Shown: one piece after another, positions 9,020 through 18,078 of the stretch
How the letters are laid out: each line of letters starts with the position of its first letter
Position numbering within the stretch: position 1 is the first letter of the stretch
Origin: Flavobacterium pectinovorum
GTDB taxonomy: Bacteria; Bacteroidota; Bacteroidia; Flavobacteriales; Flavobacteriaceae
Length of the DNA: 64,000 nucleotides
Assembly (NCBI RefSeq): GCF_022802975.1
Contig: NZ_JAFEVZ010000005.1
Location: forward strand, 248,001-312,000
Direction of reading: 5' to 3'
The notes under the pieces: model-generated
The model's input: only the letters and a program-made list of their open reading frames with translations
What the model was told of the DNA's origin: nothing
The model's database searches: none
Program-made: the position numbers and the translations under genes

Positions 9020-9460
9020 TTATTTTTTGACCTTATCCCCTTTTATAAATTTACCTTCCTTGGTAAATTCAAGATCAATTTTGTTTGTTAAATCTACATC
9101 AAGATCTTTATGACCATAATCGATGTGGGTAATCTTCTCATTCGGATAATGTTTTGCCACATACTCTTTTATGTTTTTAGGGATAAATTCGGTCGGAATT
9201 GGTTTTTCGTCACCATCCACCTCACGATAGGAACCGTCTTTCCAAAATTCTACTTCGGTACCATCTTTCAATTTTACTTCGAATCCTTTTTCACCATGTT
9301 CAGCATCTTTTTTAGCTTTTTCTACTGATGTATGACTGAAATGTTTTTTTAGAAATTCCTGTGCCGGTTTTGGCAGTTCAGTAACTTCAATTTTCTTTTG
9401 CGCATTCGTCGATATTACAAAACCAAGTAATAATGCTACTGTAAATATTTTCGTTTTCAT
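9020..9460 (-). CDS. PepSY-like (DUF2874-type) secreted protein
   Basis: This 146-residue protein starts at the ATG at 9458-9460, which opens directly into a signal peptide (MKTKIFTVALLLGFVISTNA); an in-frame ATG nine bases upstream is less likely. The mature part contains two similar halves, each with an amphipathic helix (LPKPAQEFLKKHF; IPKNIKEYVAKHY) followed by strands with alternating charged residues (FEVKLKDGTEVEFWKDG; DVDLTNKIDLEFTKEG). That is the layout of PepSY-like periplasmic proteins, which are often found near two-component systems, but none is adjacent here. Highly charged, small and probably periplasmic; function unknown. Confidence 0.8.
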   Translation of the reverse strand: MKTKIFTVALLLGFVISTNAQKKIEVTELPKPAQEFLKKHFSHTSVEKAKKDAEHGEKGFEVKLKDGTEVEFWKDGSYREVDGDEKPIPTEFIPKNIKEYVAKHYPNEKITHIDYGHKDLDVDLTNKIDLEFTKEGKFIKGDKVKK

Positions 9461-9663
9461 AATCAACACATTAAAATATTTATATTCAACAATTTACAAC
9501 AATAAAAAACACATTCAAACTAATTTAAGAATCCTTTAGTTTTTATAACCTGATTTATTCAAAAACAGATCCTTAATCCTTTGAATATTATATAGTTTAA
9601 TTAATTTCTTAAAATAAAACAGGAATATTATATTTACATACTAAATCTATAGGATAAATAAAC

Positions 9664-10971
9664 ATGATACAAAAAAGAGCCATTAAAATATTCTTTGTAT
9701 TATTCATTTTTGGATTATTTAGTGGTCAGGCACAAGAAAGAGACAGTTTATCCCAACAGTTTTTAATGAATGCCGAAATAAGACCAAGAGCTGAATATAC
9801 TTCAAACTACACCCTTCCTCCCAATACCTCAGCCGATCCTTATTTTTACATTACACAGCGAAACAGAATTTCGATGCAGTATGAAAGGGCGAAATGGCTC
9901 ATTAAATCAGATGTTCAGGAAATTCATCTTTGGGATAAAGAAAACAGCAGATCCAAAATTGGAAGTCTCAATTTTTACCAATTATTTTTAGAAACAAAAT
10001 TTAAATCTGTAAATATCCGTTTAGGAAGACAAAGTATTTTATTAGACAATGGACGATTGTTCTCTGATGCGCCCTGGGCACAGCAAGGAAGAGCGCATGA
10101 AGGCATTAGACTAATGAAACAATCAGAGCGATTCTCTAATGATTTTTTCTTTTTATTTACCCGAAACTACAACACTGAGTTTGAACCGGCTTATTCTCCG
10201 GTTGCTGCAAACCGATACAAATACATGCTGGTAAATAGTTTTAGTTATAATTCTAAAAAAGCATTTTCTTTTAATTCCATAAGTGCTGTGGATTTTTTAG
10301 AAAGTACAGACTCAGAACAGCTGTACACCCGTGCTACGACAGGCGGAAGAGTTGATTTTAAAACCAAAAACTGGAATTATACACTGAATAGTTATCTGCA
10401 ATTCGGACACAATCAGAAAGGACAGAAATTATTTGCTTATTATTTTCAGCCGGAAATTAAATTGTCCCTGGAAAAATCAAACTGGCGTCTGGGTGCCGAA
10501 ATCATTAGCGGTAGCAGTGCTCAATTATCGGCTGACCATTCCGGAGATTTTGATGTTCTATACGGCGTAACCTGGAAATTTAATGGAAATATGAATGTTT
10601 TTACCCGTTTTCCAACAGATGTTGGCAGTAAAGGTCTGATAAATCCTTATCTGTTTACCACTATTCCTTTACATCCAAAATTATCCATCCGTACAGATTT
10701 TCATCTTTTTTATACGCAATACCATCTAAAAAATGAGCTGAATCAGAATGTGAAAAAATTCCTTGGATTCGAGAACGACATTTCATTAAAATATAATCCT
10801 ATTAAAGCGCTGGAAGTCAATTGTGCGTTTTCTTTTTATCAGTCAGTAGATTCCATGAAATACCTTCCAAAAATACAAGATGAAAATAAGACGGCTTTTT
10901 GGAGCTATTTAATGGTTTCTTATTCCTTTAATGCTTTGAATATAAAGCGTTACAAAAACCAGTCTAATTAA
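9664..10971 (+). CDS. alginate-export-type outer membrane beta-barrel protein
   Basis: This 435-residue protein has a signal peptide (ends SGQAQE) followed by repeated amphipathic strands with alternating aromatic residues throughout, as in a beta-barrel. Typical strings of the alginate-export family are AEIRPRAEYT near the N-terminus, RNRISMQYE, WLIKSDVQEIHLWD and the RLGRQSILLDNGRLF block. Members in Bacteroidota are outer-membrane channels annotated after Pseudomonas AlgE, but alginate is not necessarily the substrate here. It is monocistronic: a hairpin follows the stop and flanking genes are divergent or convergent. Confidence 0.85.
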   Translation: MIQKRAIKIFFVLFIFGLFSGQAQERDSLSQQFLMNAEIRPRAEYTSNYTLPPNTSADPYFYITQRNRISMQYERAKWLIKSDVQEIHLWDKENSRSKIGSLNFYQLFLETKFKSVNIRLGRQSILLDNGRLFSDAPWAQQGRAHEGIRLMKQSERFSNDFFFLFTRNYNTEFEPAYSPVAANRYKYMLVNSFSYNSKKAFSFNSISAVDFLESTDSEQLYTRATTGGRVDFKTKNWNYTLNSYLQFGHNQKGQKLFAYYFQPEIKLSLEKSNWRLGAEIISGSSAQLSADHSGDFDVLYGVTWKFNGNMNVFTRFPTDVGSKGLINPYLFTTIPLHPKLSIRTDFHLFYTQYHLKNELNQNVKKFLGFENDISLKYNPIKALEVNCAFSFYQSVDSMKYLPKIQDENKTAFWSYLMVSYSFNALNIKRYKNQSN

Positions 10972-11002
10972 ATTAAGCTCTTAATTGACGTGAAAATTCT
11001 CA

Positions 11003-11035
11003 AAAAATAAGCTGCCCAAAAGACAGCTTATTTAT
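11003..11035. terminator. bidirectional hairpin terminator
   Basis: AAATAAGCTG and CAGCTTATTT pair around CCCAAAAGA, between convergent genes (outer membrane protein on plus, beta-propeller on minus), with A-run and T-rich flanks. Confidence 0.7.
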
Positions 11036-12235
11036 TTATCGAATTAATTTCACAAATGCACTATAAGCATCGTCTTTAATAGAGGTACGCAAGTACATTT
11101 CGTTTTCGTCTTTTGTTTTAAACTCAAATTGAATTAAAGCAGCATCCGAAAAATAAAATAAAGATTCATCATCAGTCGCAAATTCAAGATTTGAAATAGG
11201 TCTGGTTGTTAGTTTAACTTCGAATGCTATTTCACCATTCGTTAAGTCTATCTGAAAAAGTTTTCCTTTACGGGTATAGCCCCAAACATTATCACTTTCC
11301 TCAATGATGTAAGCGATATTGTCTTCTTTAAAATCCGTTTTCCATAACTGAGTTCCTGCTTTTGAATCTACAGCGTATATAGAAGAAACTTCCGGACCTT
11401 GTGCCGCAAAATATACTTTTTTGTCTTTAGCAAATATATGTTCCCTTACATTATTTTGATTTTCATCAAATTTAAATTCCCACAAAACATCTAATTTATC
11501 CGGACTTAAGGCATAAACTACATTTTTTTCATTGGCAATAAATATAGTTTCTCCATCGGTTACAGGTTTTCCCGAAATGACTCCTTCAAAGCTTTTTTGA
11601 TTAAGAAGTTTCCCTGTATTTGCGTCAAAACTATAAACATTAGATGCGCTTTGGGTAAAAACTTTGTTATCAAAAAAGAGAACCGGCATATCGTTATTTG
11701 TAGCATCTAATTTGTTGCTCCATGCTAAACTGCCATCTTTTACATTCAGGGCATAAATATTATTATTAGGACTTTGAGTCGTTATAAACAGTTTGCCATT
11801 ATTTATGACCGGAGTTTGATTTTTTAGTATAATTTGGTCTTTACTATCACCTAATCTTGATTTCCAAAAAATTTCACCGGTTTGATTATCAATCGCAAAA
11901 ATTTCACCATTGATAAACGGAACATAGAGAACTCCATCAAGAAGTGTTACTCCATTTGCGCACATTTCCGTAAAGGAATCAGTTGCTTTTACAGTCCAGG
12001 CGATTGTTTCAGATTCTAAATCGAATGTAAAAAGGGTCCCGTCGTAATCATAAATAAGAATTAAAGCTTCATCTAATGGGACTTTTGTAACTGGCTTACT
12101 GACTTTGTTAGTAAAGATATCAGCAGAAGCCGAAACTTTATTATTCGTTTCTTCGGGATTTGATACGGTTGTTATTTGTCCAAACACGTTTACAACAGTA
12201 AATACAAATAAAAGAGTTATGAGTTTCTTTTTCAT
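11036..12235 (-). CDS. PQQ-like beta-propeller repeat protein, secreted
   Basis: I chose the ATG at 12233-12235, giving 399 residues and a clean signal peptide (MKKKLITLLFVFTVVNVFGQ). The frame stays open for 63 more codons upstream, but that extension is rich in Cys/Phe/Asn and looks non-coding. The mature protein has repeated blade motifs of the PQQ/WD-like type: ETIAWTVKAT, GEIFAIDNQTGEIFWKSRLGD, NIYALNVKDGSLAWSNKLD, NVYSFDANTGKLL, VVYALSPDKLDVLWEF and SIYAVDSKAGTQLWK. Seven or more blades fit the length. No cofactor is implied; such proteins often act as scaffolds or binding proteins. Its role here is unknown. Confidence 0.85.
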   Translation of the reverse strand: MKKKLITLLFVFTVVNVFGQITTVSNPEETNNKVSASADIFTNKVSKPVTKVPLDEALILIYDYDGTLFTFDLESETIAWTVKATDSFTEMCANGVTLLDGVLYVPFINGEIFAIDNQTGEIFWKSRLGDSKDQIILKNQTPVINNGKLFITTQSPNNNIYALNVKDGSLAWSNKLDATNNDMPVLFFDNKVFTQSASNVYSFDANTGKLLNQKSFEGVISGKPVTDGETIFIANEKNVVYALSPDKLDVLWEFKFDENQNNVREHIFAKDKKVYFAAQGPEVSSIYAVDSKAGTQLWKTDFKEDNIAYIIEESDNVWGYTRKGKLFQIDLTNGEIAFEVKLTTRPISNLEFATDDESLFYFSDAALIQFEFKTKDENEMYLRTSIKDDAYSAFVKLIR

Positions 12236-12545
12236 TTTAAATTTGGGTTTTATAATTTGATTTGGGCAATCATTTGAAGCAAAAAAAATTTGATTCCCGA
12301 AACAACAATCTTTATGCCAAATATAGTAAAAATTTATTCGGGTGTTTTTAAGCAACAAGTCTTTAGGTTCTAAACTGTTTTTTAAAAGAAAATAAGTTTC
12401 CGAAATTGTTTTAATACCATTCAAAAAAATAAATAATTGTAGTAAAAATATTCTTTATATTCGCTCAACGCGCTAGATATAATTGCTCTAATTTGGAACT
12501 AAAAATCTAGAATATCATTATAGTAACCAACTATTAATTCAATAA

Positions 12546-13787
12546 ATGAGAAAAAAATATATTGTATTTTTATTACTTGCCCTTTCTAAATTAAACGCAC
12601 AAGTCAAAATAGTTTGTGATGACGTTAAATTAGCCCGTAAGCCGTTACCCGAAGTCTCTTATGTAAAAGCAATTGAAACCAGAATAGGAGGGAAATTTGA
12701 AGCTTGTGAATTTAAACTCAGAAATGATTTATTTGTCGAGACCAAAATACATCCATTTGTTGAGTCTCTATATATTGCTTACGCAGATCACCGACGAATA
12801 AGTATAAGCCCGGATATGATTTGGTTACTCATATGTCAGGGGTTTTCTACGCATGTCAACATCAATTCCGAAAAATTAAGGGCAAAATTTGTCGCATTCG
12901 ACGATAAAAAAAAATTAACAGTTGATACTCAGCCCATCAGTACAGAGTTAAAAAAAGGAAGTATCAATTCGCCGTGGCCATTAGCTTTCCCCGTTATGGC
13001 AGATTCAATTTCTAAATATATCAAATCTGATATACATAATCTATATGTACAATCATTTAGCACTACTACAGCTGTGGAGAAAGCTGCTTACGAAGTAGCC
13101 TTATTAAATGTAATGAGTGGTTATTTCGAATACGAATACGCTTCAGCATGCGGTATCCCGGAAATAAACATTGAAGGAACAAAAGAAGATTGGTTAAAAA
13201 TTAAAAAAAACATAAAAAAATTTAAAGGATATGAGATCGATAATTGGATAAACTCAATTGAACCCATTATTCAGCAATTTATCGATGCAAGTGATAACAA
13301 AATAGATCACAAATTTTGGTCAAACATATTTAAAAGAAAAGATGAAAGCGGTGGCCCATATATAACAGGCTGGATTATTAAGTTTTTTCCTTATGTCAGT
13401 GATGAAAATCAAAAAATAATTAAAAATCCTTTCATAGAAAGAGAGCCGGAAAAATTTATGGAAGGACTGACAACTAATCAATTTAACAACGGGCTTTCTA
13501 AAGCTGATTTTATTTGGAATTATTTTGGAAAGAAATACGAGATGGAATTTTTAGCCGGGTTTATCGGAATAAAACAAGATAAAAAATCAGTAACTCTAAG
13601 GCCTGAAATTGGCTGGTTAGTTAAAGATAAAAAGCAGCTCATTGAAACAAAGAAACCCGGCGAAATAAAAGAAAAAAGCCGTGAATCAAATAAAAATTAT
13701 CCAACCAATTGGAAAATATATTTATTAGTCCTAACTGGCATATTATCGTTGGGGCTTATACTATTTTATAAATTCGGAAAAAAATAA
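12546..13787 (+). CDS. DUF4419 domain protein with signal peptide and C-terminal anchor
   Basis: This 413-residue protein fits the DUF4419 pattern: DMIWLLICQGFSTHVNIN near residue 95, SGYFEYEYASACGIPEINIEG near 200 followed by DWLKIKKNI, and a C-terminal SGGPYITGWIIKFFPYVSD block. It starts with a signal peptide (ends LNAQ) and ends with a hydrophobic segment (LLVLTGILSLGLILFYKF) plus basic residues, so it is probably membrane anchored. The biochemical function of DUF4419 is not known to me. It is transcribed alone and ends at a strong terminator. Confidence 0.83.
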   Translation: MRKKYIVFLLLALSKLNAQVKIVCDDVKLARKPLPEVSYVKAIETRIGGKFEACEFKLRNDLFVETKIHPFVESLYIAYADHRRISISPDMIWLLICQGFSTHVNINSEKLRAKFVAFDDKKKLTVDTQPISTELKKGSINSPWPLAFPVMADSISKYIKSDIHNLYVQSFSTTTAVEKAAYEVALLNVMSGYFEYEYASACGIPEINIEGTKEDWLKIKKNIKKFKGYEIDNWINSIEPIIQQFIDASDNKIDHKFWSNIFKRKDESGGPYITGWIIKFFPYVSDENQKIIKNPFIEREPEKFMEGLTTNQFNNGLSKADFIWNYFGKKYEMEFLAGFIGIKQDKKSVTLRPEIGWLVKDKKQLIETKKPGEIKEKSRESNKNYPTNWKIYLLVLTGILSLGLILFYKFGKK

Positions 13788-13819
13788 ACAATCTGTTTTA
13801 ACACCTATCGCTAAATATC

Positions 13820-13857
13820 AAAAAGGCTTTAAGTCTAGTGAAACTTAAAGCCTTTTT
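13820..13857. terminator. bidirectional hairpin terminator
   Basis: AAAAAGGCTTTAAGT and ACTTAAAGCCTTTTT form a 15-bp stem with a short loop (CTAGTGAA). It is placed between convergent genes and has A/T runs on both sides. Confidence 0.85.
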
Positions 13858-13878
13858 AAAATCCATATTAGAGAAGAT

Positions 13879-14643
13879 TTAATTTTTTATAAACTTTCCA
13901 GACTTATTATCCAGTTTGTAAATGTAGACACCATTTTGAAAGGCACTAACATCTACTTTAATTTCTTCTTCTGTATGATTTTCTTCTAATATTTTTTTAC
14001 CATTTGCAGAAAATATTTGTAAAACTGAAGCTTTACCAGTACTGTTCGCATTCGAAATATTAATTATATTGTTGCTTGGATTCGGAAATACAAAAGCTTT
14101 TTTCGTCAAAATATCCTGTTGTTCAACGGATAATGTTCCTGTTAAACCGTATACATCATAGTCGTATGAATTTGTAACAGGATTTTCAAGCGAACCTGAA
14201 ACAATCATTTTATAATTGTTCGAATTATCTCTAACTATTCCAGCATAATATTTGTCCGGAAAACTTTGAAGAAGAACTCCGGTATCATTACATAAGTATA
14301 TTTTCTGAACATTGTTATTGTATGATTTATACAAAAATTCAATTTGACCGTCATTATTGAAAAGTTTGTCTGTTACGAAAATAAATTCAGAAAGGAAATA
14401 CCCCGAATCTAACGGAATTGTAAAAGAAGTTTCAAGTACATGAGATTGGTTGTAAATTTCGACCGTGTTTGTCTGTCTGTCAAAAGTATAATATTTTAAC
14501 CCGTTAGACGTATTAAATCCAACAACGTCTTCCATGCTTGATTTTTGTATATCAGTACTGTAAGTATGTTCAAAAGTTGCTTGTGAGTAAGAATAGGAAT
14601 AAATAAAAAGATTAGTTAATAATAAAAAAGTAATTTTTTTCAT
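13879..14643 (-). CDS. secreted protein with T9SS type A C-terminal sorting domain
   Basis: This 254-residue protein has a signal peptide (MKKITFLLLTNLFIYSYSYS, then QATF). The middle region (about 25-165) is beta-rich and unrecognised. The last 75 residues form a type A sorting domain: FVFPNPSNNIINIS, then VLQIFSANGKKILEE, then VDVSAFQNGVYIYKL and a basic end (SGKFIKN). Such domains direct proteins through the type IX secretion system to the cell surface or medium. Cargo function is not evident; the region before the sorting domain contains no enzyme motif I recognise. The terminator downstream is shared with the DUF4419 gene. Confidence 0.85.
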   Translation of the reverse strand: MKKITFLLLTNLFIYSYSYSQATFEHTYSTDIQKSSMEDVVGFNTSNGLKYYTFDRQTNTVEIYNQSHVLETSFTIPLDSGYFLSEFIFVTDKLFNNDGQIEFLYKSYNNNVQKIYLCNDTGVLLQSFPDKYYAGIVRDNSNNYKMIVSGSLENPVTNSYDYDVYGLTGTLSVEQQDILTKKAFVFPNPSNNIINISNANSTGKASVLQIFSANGKKILEENHTEEEIKVDVSAFQNGVYIYKLDNKSGKFIKN

Positions 14644-14866
14644 GAATTGAAATGATATAATTGCCTACTTTCAGTTTTTTAAAGTCGCTGTTTCAGTTTT
14701 CCGACTTAGCATAAACCTTTAACCTATACATTAATAATCAACATCTTGCTGAAATTTTCGCTTTTATTTGACAAAAACCTCCTGCAGGTATCTTTTTTCT
14801 AATGGTCAGTCTCAGTTTTACTTTGGCGAATGTAAGAAAAGTATTTTGAATTTTAAATCACAATTT

Positions 14867-15085
14867 GGTGCTTTTCAATGTCATTAAGTTAAGGGGCATT
14901 ATCGTCGGTTTGAGTGTTTTGTTAAAAAATGCGATAGCTTTTTTTAAAAACAAAATGTATCGAGAACCTTAGTATTAAAAAGCTTCTCTATACAATTTTT
15001 AATCATAAAGCTATTGCATTATTATTAAAAATCATCCGAAGTAACGACTGAAAATTTCTTAACTTAATGGCATTGAATGAGCACC
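14867..15085. repeat. large imperfect palindromic element, copy E1
   Basis: A 27-base arm at 14867-14893 (begins GGTGCTTTTCAATG, ends TTAAGTTAAG) is nearly complementary to 15058-15085 (begins CTTAACTTAATGG, ends ATGAGCACC). Inside are further pairs: AATGCGATAGCTTT with AAAGCTATTGCATTA, and GTATCGAGAACCTT with AAGCTTCTCTATAC. The whole 219-base element can fold as one long hairpin. Related sequences lie near 19011, 36298 and 52353. It occupies most of the 523-base gap, in which I see no gene. Confidence 0.75.
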
Positions 15086-15166
15086 AGAGAGTTGACTTAG
15101 TTTGTAGACACCAATTGCAAATCCACTAAATTACACTCTATATCAGAACGGCTGTTAATAGCAGCC

Positions 15167-16129
15167 TTATTCTATAGTTAATATTCTTTCTGCTTTATTA
15201 TTCCAAAGTATTATTTTTTGCTCCATACTTGACGTAATAATTCTTTCTCCTCGTTTATCCCAAGAAACACCCCATAAATAGTCTTTAGAGCTACCTCCAG
15301 AAATAAGATTACCTTTAATATCCCAAATCCTCAATGAGTCACTTGCTGTTGCTAATCTGTTCCCTTTTGAATTCCAGGTCATATTTCTGTATTCGCCTTT
15401 ACTTATATCGACAGAATTCAACAAGATGCCATTTTCATCCCAATATTGAAGTAAAGATTTATCTTTTTCATTACCGTAATCCCCAGTGACAAAAAAAGCC
15501 CCCGAATTATGCCAGGCGATACTCAATATCATTACTTCTTCTTGTCTGTGTTTTATTGATTTCAACAAATTTCCTTCAATATCATAAAAGCGTATTTTAT
15601 CTGTAACTGTTGTAAGAATATTTTTCTGAGGATGCCAATCAATAGCTGTTATACTCTTGGTACTTTCATTATTAAATTTTCTAATTAATTCCCCTTTTAT
15701 ATTGTAAATCAATATTTGTCCGTTATTGTCTGCAACAGCTAAATATTGCCCCGTATTGTTCCAATCAATTCCTCTTGCTCCATCTGGTGAAATTCCGTTT
15801 AATTCAATTTTTTGATTCGTATCTAAATTAATAATACTCGATTTGTCACTTGACATTTGTGTTGTTACAGCGATTATATTTTTTGAAGGATGCCATTTTA
15901 TACGCGTAATCGTATTCTTAATATGAAATGATTTATGTGGTTTTAGATTGTTTTCACTATAAATTTTTAAAGTGTTTATATTTCCACCAATCGCAATGAA
16001 TTTTCCATTAGGGCTCCAATCTGTTGTCCAAAGAATTTCCTTCGTTGTCGCTTTTTGTGCAAAAAGCTGATTGCAGAAAAAAATAATCAGAAAATTCAGA
16101 ATTGTGAATATTTTATTTCGGTTTATCAT
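15167..16129 (-). CDS. WD40-repeat beta-propeller protein, secreted
   Basis: This 320-residue protein has an N-terminal signal sequence (MINRNKIFTILNFLIIFFCN, then QLFAQ). About seven WD-like repeats follow, each with a Trp-centred strand near the front: WTTDWSPNGKFIAIGG, RIKWHPSKNIIAVTT, GIDWNNTGQYLAVADNNG, AIDWHPQKNILTTV, SIAWHNSGAFFVTGD, MTWNSKGNRLATAS and GVSWDKRGERIITSS. It is a single closed propeller with no extra catalytic or anchoring domain. It is predicted to be periplasmic or extracellular and probably mediates binding. It lies 27 bases downstream of the YceI gene on the same strand, so the two may be cotranscribed. Confidence 0.82.
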   Translation of the reverse strand: MINRNKIFTILNFLIIFFCNQLFAQKATTKEILWTTDWSPNGKFIAIGGNINTLKIYSENNLKPHKSFHIKNTITRIKWHPSKNIIAVTTQMSSDKSSIINLDTNQKIELNGISPDGARGIDWNNTGQYLAVADNNGQILIYNIKGELIRKFNNESTKSITAIDWHPQKNILTTVTDKIRFYDIEGNLLKSIKHRQEEVMILSIAWHNSGAFFVTGDYGNEKDKSLLQYWDENGILLNSVDISKGEYRNMTWNSKGNRLATASDSLRIWDIKGNLISGGSSKDYLWGVSWDKRGERIITSSMEQKIILWNNKAERILTIE

Positions 16130-16156
16130 GTATGTTTTACTTTAGGGGCGACACAT

Positions 16157-16804
16157 TTATTTTTTTGCTACAATCTTTATATGAAATTCAATGGAATCAG
16201 ATATAGTCTGATCTGCTAAAAGGTCATAGAATTTTCCTGATTTGTAACGAACATTCCATTTTGTCCGATCAATGACCAGTCTGCCATTTATTTTGACAAT
16301 TCCGTCCTTAACTTCTATTTTGGCAGGAAAAGTAACTGGTTGAGTAATACCTTTAATAGTCAGGTTGCCAGAAACTTCCTTACTCTCACCATTTATTGAT
16401 ACAGCCTTATTAAGCACGATTGTAGAAAAGGGGATTTTTTTGACATCAAAAAAATCAGGATCTTTTAAGTGTTCAACGAGTCCGTTATCTTTCTCATGTT
16501 TCTCATCTTCAATTGTATTCATGTCGACTTGAGCTGTCCCTCCCATAAGCTGATCGTTTTCAATAATCAGTTCCCCTTTTGATACATAAACATACCCCGT
16601 GTGACTGTTTGAACCAATTAAATTAGAACCTTTCCATACCACAAAACTTCCCTTGGTATCTATTGTATATTTTTCATTCCCAATAGCCGGAGATAAGGAT
16701 TTTGCCGATGCATTGCTTTTATTTTCTTCTTTTACAGGACCACGGCAACCGAAGATAAAAGGAGCAATAATTAAAATTAAGTACTTGATTGATTGTTTTT
16801 TCAT
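16157..16804 (-). CDS. YceI-family lipoprotein
   Basis: This 215-residue protein has a lipobox (LILIIAPFIFGC). The YceI domain spans about residues 40-213: YTIDTKGSFVVWKGSN, the GTAQVDMNTIEDE strand, LVEHLKDPDFFDVKKIPFST and VSGNLTIKGITQPVTFP. The last is the signature stretch of the lipocalin-like YceI barrel, which binds amphiphiles or isoprenoid-like lipids. It is anchored in a membrane facing the periplasm or outside. Neighbours are the propeller sensor upstream (57 bases) and the WD40 gene downstream, both same-strand. Confidence 0.9.
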   Translation of the reverse strand: MKKQSIKYLILIIAPFIFGCRGPVKEENKSNASAKSLSPAIGNEKYTIDTKGSFVVWKGSNLIGSNSHTGYVYVSKGELIIENDQLMGGTAQVDMNTIEDEKHEKDNGLVEHLKDPDFFDVKKIPFSTIVLNKAVSINGESKEVSGNLTIKGITQPVTFPAKIEVKDGIVKINGRLVIDRTKWNVRYKSGKFYDLLADQTISDSIEFHIKIVAKK

Positions 16805-16861
16805 ACTGTGAAAATTATAATAGATTAATAAATTAAATGATTTTTAAATCAGTAATACGCC

Positions 16862-17974
16862 TTATTGCCCACTGGCTGTACTTTTAAAGTCGGTGATGGT
16901 TTTTCCGTCATAACGATACACTCCGTTTAAAGCTCCAAACCAAATGTGTCCTATATCATCTTCTAAAATCCCGAAGATTATTGGTTTATTAGCTATTGTG
17001 GTTACCGCTGGTTTTTTATCAGACAAGGACTTCCCTTCATATTTAGAAAGTGTCCAGGATTGTCTATTACTTTTTTCTGAACTCGTCCAAATATTTCCTT
17101 TTTTATCTTCGTAGATATATCCAACAAAATTTTGGGCAAAACGGGTAAATATACTGCCGTTATAGCACCAAAGACCGTCAGCACCACCCAGCCAGATATT
17201 GCCTTTTTTATCTTTGATTATCGAACGAACGTTTGTAAAAGGTTTTCCTTCTTTATTGGTGATAGTGGTAAATGTCTTTCCATCATAAACAAAGGCATGA
17301 CCTCGAGTGCCAAACCAAAATTTCCCTGTTCTATCTTCCATAATAGCATTAACATCATTATGTATCCAACTAGCTTCCGGAAGCGGATGTTGGTAAGCTG
17401 AAATATGGACAGAATCAGTTTCCTTATGTACCGGATTAGTCCCAACATAAACCGAATCAGCAGCAGTAGCAGAAGGGATTTCTTTCATTTTAAAATTTTG
17501 AAAGGATTTTCCATTGTAGCGGCTTACTCCTCCTTCGGTGCCAAACCAAATTTTACCGATTTTATCTTCATAAATGTTTCCAACCCGATCATTGGCAAGT
17601 CCATCCCTGACTGTAAAATTTTGAAAAGATTTTCCATCGTAATAATAAACGCCAGAGCCAATCGTTGTGAACCAGAAATTTCCTTTTCTATCTTCTAAAA
17701 CAGAAAAGAAGCGAGCCGAACTCACTTTACTGGTGATATTCGTAAAAGATTTTCCATCATATTTAAAAACCCCCTCCCATGAAGCAATCCAAATATTGCC
17801 TTTTCTATCTTTTCTGATTGTACGCACAATGCTGTTGGGCCCATGAGAAGCAGATAACACTTGGGTTTTAACAGAATCCTGAGCGCTTTTTTTCAGTTGT
17901 CCCTGTCCCGTAAAATTTATTACTCCTGCCAGCATGATAATCAGACTGTACAAAACATTTCTTTTATTTTTCAT
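16862..17974 (-). CDS. two-component-regulator-type propeller protein (sensor domain only)
   Basis: This 370-residue protein starts with a signal anchor or signal peptide (VLYSLIIMLAGVINFTGQ). Repeats follow of the form DRKGNIWIASWEGVFKYDG / SFTNIT, with about seven to nine units (DKIGKIWFGTEGGVSRYNG, DRTGKFWFGTRGHAFVYDG, DKKGNIWLGGADGLWCYNG, DDIGHIWFGALNGVYRYDG). These match the regulator-propeller domain that forms the periplasmic sensor of hybrid two-component systems. Here the chain ends after the propeller: no Y_Y_Y domain, transmembrane helix, kinase or AraC domain follows. A membrane-bound DNA-binding regulator is encoded divergently 104 bases away, so the two may form a split sensor-regulator pair. 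Confidence 0.82.
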   Translation of the reverse strand: MKNKRNVLYSLIIMLAGVINFTGQGQLKKSAQDSVKTQVLSASHGPNSIVRTIRKDRKGNIWIASWEGVFKYDGKSFTNITSKVSSARFFSVLEDRKGNFWFTTIGSGVYYYDGKSFQNFTVRDGLANDRVGNIYEDKIGKIWFGTEGGVSRYNGKSFQNFKMKEIPSATAADSVYVGTNPVHKETDSVHISAYQHPLPEASWIHNDVNAIMEDRTGKFWFGTRGHAFVYDGKTFTTITNKEGKPFTNVRSIIKDKKGNIWLGGADGLWCYNGSIFTRFAQNFVGYIYEDKKGNIWTSSEKSNRQSWTLSKYEGKSLSDKKPAVTTIANKPIIFGILEDDIGHIWFGALNGVYRYDGKTITDFKSTASGQ

Positions 17975-18078
17975 AGCATATCAAAGTTTGATAGAGCGAA
18001 ATTACTTTGATATTTTTCGGCTTGATAGATTTGAATTGTAAATAAAAATGTAAACTTTGTAAATAAAATATTGACACT

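Noticed and set aside
12236..12424. 63-codon N-terminal extension of the beta-propeller gene
   Set aside because: It would bury a perfect signal peptide inside the protein and has non-coding-like composition.
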